A stretch of 64,000 nt of DNA from Liolophura sinensis (Eukaryota > Mollusca > Polyplacophora > Chitonida > Chitonidae): positions 42,713,116 through 42,777,115 of the forward strand of contig NC_088301.1 of the NCBI RefSeq assembly GCF_032854445.1, given 5' to 3'. Positions 58,801-64,000 of the stretch are shown one piece after another. Numbering within the stretch: the stretch's first letter is position 1; the number at the start of each line of letters is the position of its first letter. The position numbers and the translations under genes were made by a program. The notes under the pieces were generated by a model. That model was given only the letters and a program-made list of their open reading frames with translations. It was not told the DNA's origin and did not search any database.

Positions 58801-61800
58801 CGCTAAACCGGAAGTGACCTCATCAAAAAAGGAAGGGGTATATCTCCATCTTCTTAACCAATGAAGCTAGAGACGCAATCTTAAGGCCTAATATCATCCT
58901 AAGGTAAGCAGGCAATTTTTTAAAAACCGGAAGTGACGTCAACAAACCGGAAGTAGTATATCCAGAAAAAATCGCAATTTTTACATTTTTCAAGATTGAA
59001 AAACTTCTACAGCTAACAAGGCTCAACTAAAATGCGCGAAACTTAGGTGTGTGATAGATAGGGATGTACTCTTTTGCGAGTAAAAATTTAGGGTGTGTTG
59101 TTTTTATGTTTTGACCAAAAAACCAACAAAAGTTTGACAAAACCGTCCTATGTAAACGGGAAATTCGTGCTACACTGCATGAAACCACTGATACCGTCAT
59201 CAGCTCTGCGACAATATATTCATTTTGTCTTCTTCTCTCAAGCACCAACTTCACAAAAATGTATTCTTTCTGTATTTTGTCCTCGTTTATCAGCATAAGA
59301 TCAAAGCCGCCTGTTCTACATTCTAGTCTTCAGTACATGGCCAATTGTAAATGATGCTTGGCAGTGTAGGGTTTTTTCGTGTATTTTACCATTATCATGA
59401 ACTTTATAGACTTAGAATACCAGATGTGATAAAAGTTTAGTCGCGTGGACCCCTGCAACGGTGTTGGATAACAGCTTTAATTAGATCCTGTGATTTGTAT
59501 AGGACTTACCGATATTATGTTACAGCTGAGTGTTTTGGGTTCGTACGTTTGGAACTGAAGCTTCAGAGTGCCATCTTTGGCGCGATAACTAAGAGCGACT
59601 GACGGCTCGAAATATCCTATCCAGGTGTAGTTACATCCATTGGAGAGAAGCATCTGGAACTTGTCCTCCGTTCGCTCGTCTTTGTCCGCTCGGAAGCTGA
59701 TGAATATTTGCATCATATCACTCCATGCATTCCCGGCGAAGTAAAAAACTCTCATTGCGGAATCTCTGATATGGGCCGCCCAGTTACCGATCGCCCCTGA
59801 TACTTTCCTGATGATAATTCGCGAATCCCACGGTCTTTGGATCCAAGCACCTTTGGCATGGTCCACAACCACCTCGTTATTGAAGGTTACATTCAACATC
59901 ACGTCACATGGGGACCCACCTGGTAAGAAAACCGTACGATAAACATTATATCATCCAGAGTTGGCTAAATGGTAGCTTCATGTAGGCCATACGAAATACA
60001 GGGAGGCTTTGATACTGTCACAGTGTTTTTGTTTTCCACAAAACGAGAAAGTATTGCACACAACCTAAGTTCAACTTGTTTCATAATTTAAAAGTTCAAT
60101 ATTATACATAGTTTCAGGGACAAGAATTTCAAATTGGGCTGATTTTGTCTGAACGTTGCACTTGCCTCATGTTCCCAGTTTGACACCAAAGATGTAAAAA
60201 TGGACGTTCAATTCAAATTTCAGTTTTTTGTCTTTAGTCAAAACTGGCTGTATACCGCCCCAACAGCATAGCTACCCTCACTGCTATAGCTGTTCGTAAA
60301 AATTGTGTAAGACATATACTGTGAAACTACACTGGACTTATAACACCTTAGGCTGAGGAGAATAAAACACATTCATATACGGGATATATAGGGATAAAGA
60401 ATGACAGCTTGAATTGGTTGTAATGGATGTCATTTTACTAATATTTAATGGAGTAAACTTCTTGTAAAACATTTGGTATCGTATTTATTCATACAGTTTC
60501 TAGTTTATATCTAGGCCTATATATTAAACGAGGCACGCCACCAGTATGTGTACAAAATAAGCTCTGTTATATTGCTATTCATGAAATAATGTTTATTAAC
60601 ATTAATAATTAACGCGGTCCCTGTAGGGTCGTTGGAATTGTATATCAAGGTGGTTGTTATACAGTTCAGATGTGACAGATGAGTAAACAGCTTTCTTCTT
60701 TAATTCTGCATGGTTAATGAGGCTGAATTTTATCCACTGCTTCATTGTACGTCTTGTACGATTATATGTACTATGATTTAAGCATATAAAGCAGCGTGAT
60801 GTATAAGCTAAAAATTGTATGAAACTCCTTGTTCAAATGTTTTAACTATCGAATGCACCTTGGCCAGGATTGCAGTTAAAGCATAAACGTCGTCTCACTG
60901 ATCAAATTCTGAATACATCCTACACTATGAGTACACTTCACATCTCTTCATGGTTCGCCAAACTCAGCTCAAAAAAGTAAATCATATATACGTACCCATT
61001 TTCTGATTTGTTACATTGGCAATGCAGTCACATTCTGTTTGATTCCAAATCATTCCACTTTTGCCGTTGTTACAATCTCTTTCGTACCATTTTCCATTCA
61101 GCAGCTGTTTGTACAGCCCCTTTGCGGGATTCACAGTCCTGCGGTCCTTGCATGGTTCTCCGGGCAGGTGTTTAGGAGGGTAATCACATCGGCAAAGCAG
61201 TTGGTCCCACACCAAATTGAGGCCCGGACACGGCTGTTCTATCCACATACCTGTGAAGTATGTCTCAAACTTGGTGGCATCAGTGGGGTGTGGGCGATGT
61301 TTTCCTGTGCAGTCTGAATAAACGAAGATGATACAATTAAAGTCTACAGCAGTGAGAGTGAAACCAGAGCAGCGACGACAGTGTGATAGTTGACAAATGG
61401 TCACTGAAAATTCGACCTCTTGTCAGTTTAACTCAGTCAGGGTATTGTTCTAACTGTTCATGTAAATGCATAAATAGTAGCGCTCCCTAGTGCGATTGCT
61501 AAACAGAATTAGGTAAAAAAGAAAAATGCAGTGATGTTATTGCAATTTATTAGACTCAGTGGTCTAAAATTACTAAAAATTCTGTGTTGTCATCATAGTT
61601 AACATACAGTTATATTAAAACAATACAAAGGGCAAGGGCAGGGAATTCTTAGTGCACGAGCAGAATCCTGGTTTATGCAGGAATACAGTATAATTAAAGA
61701 CATAGAGCATACAGAGTAAAACCTGAGACCGAGTATGAACTGTGCAAAATAGTCGATCTATGTGCTTGCAGGGGATTAGCCGCGGTGCTGCGAGGGAATT

Positions 61801-62844
61801 TAATTCGCGTGTAATATCGCTCCACCTTGTCTGCCAGTCACCCAAAAGACAACACAGATTTTCAAAGCCAATGAATTACGAGGAAAATAATTTTGATGGA
61901 ATCGTTCCATTTAGGAGCAGTTAGCGGAATGCTTTTAAGGACATCACAGAATTTTATAGGATAAGCAAATGTTGAGGATTGTGTGACTTTGGCAGATGCT
62001 GAATATTGTGTGACTTTGGCAAATGCTGAGGATTGTGTGACTTCGGTATATGCTGAGGCTTGTGTGATTTTTGCAGATGCTGAGGATTGTGTGACTTTGG
62101 CAAATGCTGAGGATTGTGTGACTCTGGTATATACTGAGGCTTGTGTGAATTTGGCAGATGATGAGGATTGTGTGACTTAGAATCTAGAAATATTCTCCTG
62201 TAACATTATTGGCAGATGTTGCCAATATTGGCAGATGTTGAGGATTGTGTGACTTTGGCAAATGCTGAGGATTGTGTCACTTTGGCAAATGCTGAGGATT
62301 GTGTGACTCTGGTATATGCTGAGGATTGTGTGAATTTGGCAGATGATGAGGATTGTGTGACTTAGAATCTAGAAATATTCTCCTGTAACATTATTGGCAG
62401 ATGTTGCCAATATTGGCAGATGTTGAGGATTGTGTGACTTTGGCAAATGCTGAGGATTGTGTGACTTTGGCAAATGCGTGATTTTTTTTGAAAGTCGCCT
62501 TTATTTCTAGCTTGACGTGGATTCGACAAGTGTGCCCTCCTAATGTAACCATGGTACATTTTCACCCGATAAAAAAAAGTAATGAAATATAAAATAAACA
62601 TCTAGGATGAGTTTTCAGACTAGAGATTAACAGATAACAGTAGAGCTCCATGAGAGTTGATAATTTGTGTATACTTACTTTCGTTCTCCACAATTTCGTT
62701 TTTCTCAGTGTTGTCTGACTTGATTATAGGTGCTGAATCTTTTGGCTTGGTTGTTATAATCTTAACCGAATCCAGATCAGGAGGAGCAGACATTGACGCA
62801 ACAACCAGTATCATTAACACTATCAGACAGTGTAAAATCTTCAT
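49851..62844 (-). CDS. Secreted protein with two chitin-binding-like modules and a LamG domain, six exons
   Basis: Coding exons (minus): 62844-62679, 61313-60996, 59919-59510, 52314-52215, 50328-50243, 50063-49851; phases 1,1,0,1,0 all match, giving 430 residues. Exon 1 starts one base after a TTTGCAG acceptor and encodes a signal peptide (MKILHCLIVLMILVVASMSA). Exon 2 has two Cys modules, C57-x26-C-x11-C-x-C (with PHPTDATKF and LVWDQLLCRC) and C110-x25-C-x13-C-x-C (with GKWYERDC), resembling peritrophin/CBM14 chitin-binding repeats. Residues 163 to about 385 fit a LamG/concanavalin fold: GWHSVALLY and VVVDG in exon 4, CPLTIAG and NFRGFLDE in exon 5. This order recalls the C-terminal half of molluscan Pif shell proteins, but no von Willebrand A domain was found. 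Exon 4's acceptor (CGGAAG after nine T) is unusual; exon 6's acceptor is less certain. The last 40 residues run on past the expected LamG end. Predicted extracellular, chitin or matrix contact. Confidence 0.78.
50462..50530 (+). mobile_element. SINE family 1 tail fragment (intron 4 of LamG gene)
   Basis: GCCATCGCGTATGTGGCAAT TCTTGAGTATGGTAATAAAC AACAATCAAATATTTAAATA corresponds to the last third of the SINE body and its tail. Confidence 0.65.
50650..50935 (-). mobile_element. SINE family 2 copy
   Basis: Reverse-complement copy of the element at 35506: GTACATATACTGTGTCTCCT, CTCTAGCCTCTCAGTGCTAA GC, TATAGTCTTTGGTATGACCC and GGGATTTGATCCCCTTCT. The last block includes a B-box-like sequence in the reverse orientation. 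Confidence 0.72.
51320..51545 (-). mobile_element. SINE family 2 copy
   Basis: GTCATCAGCCGTGTGTACAT ATACTGTGTC, CCCTTCAGTGCTGAGCGCC and AAAGTCTTTGGTATGACCCA show the same block order as 50650-50935. The tRNA-like head is missing or cut at 51545. Confidence 0.7.
51580..51840 (+). mobile_element. Dispersed repeat family 3, long copy
   Basis: GAGTAATTCTAGACCGGTGA CGTG, AACATCACTGTATTC, CCAATTCTGGTTATGCCGTG GCGCTAG, ACTATTTAAGCATTTGCATG AAC, CCCTGACTGAGGGAAACTGA, TTACGCGTGACCATATGC and CTATGCTGTACGTCTTCAAT TATAT. The order matches 19270-19560. Confidence 0.7.
52550..54119. other. Intron 3 of LamG gene, right-hand part before the LINE
   Basis: AT-rich; no repeat family member was identified. A 94-codon plus-strand frame (53645-53929) has no family or splice support. 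Confidence 0.5.
54300..54914 (+). pseudogene. LINE ORF1 remnant (coiled coil plus RNA-binding-type domain)
   Basis: Pieces in different frames read LKNALDKVKANEEIIKTYDS (coiled coil), QYSRRTCLRIIGL, VRLISYRKRTEFLTACRVLK, and NEDLTKRRYFLLKGLLKLRK with FIAWTYDGNIFNG. The order is that of L1-type ORF1 proteins found with many invertebrate LINEs. At least two frameshifts and stops interrupt it. Confidence 0.8.
55740..56480 (+). pseudogene. LINE ORF2 remnant, endonuclease domain
   Basis: TEAWLSDIF (as in the ITETWL motif), then VCYRPPNQNAESRDVFLEDF, LIMGDFNDRC with the family's GDFN, and LIREPTRCTK. LDHCTIYC occupies the position of the usual SDH motif. These are marks of the apurinic-like endonuclease of non-LTR elements. 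Stops separate the pieces. Confidence 0.85.
57059..58270 (+). pseudogene. LINE ORF2 remnant, reverse transcriptase and C-terminal region
   Basis: CLVFLDVGKAFDKGWHGGLL is RT motif A and FADDTSLAEQ is motif C, followed by INRDLRRLAIWVDQWIVTFN. Further on come LEYGDVLFDN, NVQHRATILCTGGIRRTSP, a stretch with DWNSIPPEIREP, and CPSCGSENEDTQHYLLNC, the terminal Cys-His-like motif. Frames change several times and in-frame stops occur. Confidence 0.85.
58671..59509. other. Intron 3 of LamG gene, left-hand part; CCGGAAGT cluster
   Basis: 58807-58950 contains three ACCGGAAGT motifs, two of them running into TGACCTCA or TGACGTCA (58929-58944 reads CCGGAAGTGACGTCAA). These match ETS and CRE consensus cores. 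It may equally be the end of an unrecognised transposon. The rest is AT-rich. Confidence 0.5.
59920..60995. other. Intron 2 of LamG gene
   Basis: AT-rich intron between exons at 60996 and 59919. No repeat or gene is recognised. Confidence 0.65.
61345..61740 (-). mobile_element. Dispersed repeat family 3, two pieces (intron 1 of LamG gene)
   Basis: 61353-61580 has GAAACCAGAGCAGCGACGAC AGTGTGATAG, AAATGGTCAC, AACTGTTCATGTAAATGCAT AAATAGTAGCG, ATGCAGTGATG and GGTCTAAAATTACT. 61655-61740 has CCTGGTTTATGCAGGAATAC AG, TAATTAAAGACATAGAGCAT and AGAGTAAAACC. Both are reverse-complement parts of the consensus seen at 19081-19560. Confidence 0.65.
61970..62480. repeat. 27-bp minisatellite with 185-bp higher-order unit (intron 1 of LamG gene)
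   Basis: The unit is close to GCTGAGGATTGTGTGACTTT GGCAAAT. Groups of units alternate with an ACTTAGAATCTAGAAATATT CTCCTGTAAC insert and TTGGCAGATGTTGCCAATA, and the block including the insert is repeated at an offset of 185 bp (62176 and 62361). On the plus strand it reads CVTLANAED-type 9-residue repeats, but no splice or start evidence supports translation. Confidence 0.95.
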
Positions 62845-64000
62845 TCTGCAAATCTGAAGCAAGACCAAAAGTCAAAGAGTCAAATCTGACATTCGTGTAC
62901 ATTCGTTATCCGAAAAAAACTTCTTCTAAATAGGTAACTGGCCCCGGGATCACGAAGCGATCATAAACTTAAGTCAAAATTATAATCATTAAATTTTGTA
63001 TGTTTCTTTCAGTTGTTTTAACTGAAATTTAGCTGAATACAATAGTTTATCCAGAATTGACATTGTCAAGCAATATTTTGACCTGGCTACATCAGAAATA
63101 ACAATTTTATAGTGATTTTAAATTTTGACTTTAAAGTCTGATCGTTTCGTGATCACGGGGCCTTGAGAGCACAATTACAATACAAGCCATTACAACAATT
63201 CCTATCACACTCACATATACAGGTGTACACATTCATTTTGGTGGATTTTAAAAAATACCATCAAAACGGTATATATATTACGTTCTCAAAGACTATTTCA
63301 CAGTTATGATGAACTTAATAATATAATATAACATAACATAGCTTAATATATATTACATTATATAATATTCTTGTTTTTAGAAGCGGCCTTCGGTCAAACT
63401 ATATTTTTACGACCAAACATTTCACACAGGCTATATACAATTTTTAAAGAACCATTTTACGAATGTTGGCCTACAAAGATGTTTCATATAAATTTGCCAT
63501 ATTAAATAAAAGATGCCTTTGGAGCAAAAAATTTTAAAGGAGCACTTTATGAACCTTTAAATTGTGAAACGGTGACATTTACATCTTTGCAACTGTTGTA
63601 AATTTAAACGAGAACAACGCCATGCATTTCCAAAGAGGAGATTGCATGATAACATATTGTTATCAATGTGTTATCCTTCAAATCTGTCTGAAACGGGTAT
63701 AGCGTTAAATACTTTGCCTACAGATGTCAATGTTTTATTTGTCAACCCGAAATCCAAAGATACTTTCTTTCAATGCATACTTTGGAATAAGGTGAATTAA
63801 CCATCGTGCGCGCGTATGATACCATTAAAATGATAGTGTTTATTCGATTACGACAAATCACAGCATAAGCATGGTCTCTGGCAATATTAAGAAAAAGAAA
63901 ACATACATAAATTTCCTATATCTCATCTATGCGAGTTGATATGTAACTTTTACTGATGCCTGATTTCAGAATTAATTTGATCGCGCTTAAAAACAAATTA
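62845..64000. other. Upstream of LamG gene; contains a MITE
   Basis: Apart from the inverted-repeat element at 62940-63162, the DNA is AT-rich without a recognisable promoter, exon or repeat. The 5' UTR exon implied by the acceptor at 62846-62848 was not found. Confidence 0.5.
62940..63162. mobile_element. MITE, 223 bp, with about 42-bp terminal inverted repeats
   Basis: The left end GGCCCCGGGATCACGAAGCG ATCATAAACTTAAGTCAAAA pairs with the right end, whose reverse complement reads GGCCCCGTGATCACGAAACG ATCAGACTTTAAAGTCAAAA; about 35 of 42 positions match. The interior is AT-rich and non-coding. No clear target-site duplication is seen. It is a non-autonomous DNA transposon. Confidence 0.82.

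Noticed and set aside
58823-59296. Minus-strand frames between the LINE and exon 3 of the LamG gene as missing exons
   Set aside because: Neither carries LamG motifs; the exon at 52314 supplies them in phase instead.

Overview
The window is animal nuclear DNA. All recognisable genes are split by GT-AG introns, and the space between them is filled with AT-rich non-coding DNA, minisatellites and dispersed elements. The organism is probably a marine lophotrochozoan, most likely a mollusc. Two points suggest this: a tRNA-derived SINE with a long conserved body and an (ATAA)n tail is present in many copies, and there is a secreted gene combining chitin-binding-like and LamG-like modules, an arrangement known from molluscan shell-matrix proteins of the Pif type. 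The species cannot be named from the sequence.

Layout. 1-7.8 kb holds no certain gene: microsatellites, SINE pieces and one possible tiny first exon. 7.79-16.63 kb (+) is an ADP-ribosylglycohydrolase-family gene; eight exons could be joined with consistent phases, and introns 2 and 3 are filled by large minisatellites (46 bp, 24 bp and 24/27 bp units, with a 466-bp higher-order repeat). 16.6-22 kb is intergenic with SINEs, including a full-length copy with a 14-bp target-site duplication. 22.1-23.7 kb (-) carries the start of a small secreted protein of unknown family. 26.6-30.1 kb (-) is a complete six-exon secreted gene. 30.14-31.74 kb is a foldback-like element with long inverted arms. 31.7-43.4 kb is mostly unassigned, with two orphan exon candidates near 41.0 and 42.2 kb. 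43.57-46.66 kb (+) is a four-exon CCDC167 orthologue. 49.85-62.84 kb (-) is a six-exon secreted chitin-binding/LamG gene; its 7.2-kb intron 3 contains a dead CR1/L2-like LINE in the opposite orientation. A MITE with about 42-bp inverted ends lies just upstream of that gene.

Relations between genes. The two large minus-strand secreted genes have the same exon-phase series (1-1-0-1-0) and the same order of parts: signal peptide, a C-x(n)-C-x(n)-C-x-C module, then a LamG-like region ending in a short Cys-Leu-Gly exon. They are therefore probably diverged paralogues and could act in extracellular matrix or biomineral. CCDC167 and the ADP-ribosylglycohydrolase are unrelated housekeeping-type genes. 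A 157-bp segment in CCDC167 intron 3 recurs almost unchanged in the last exon of the LamG gene and supplies its stop codon.

Most of the window is non-coding. Exon joins below were built by hand from splice signals and reading-frame phase, without transcript data. No rRNA gene, functional tRNA gene or CRISPR array was seen.
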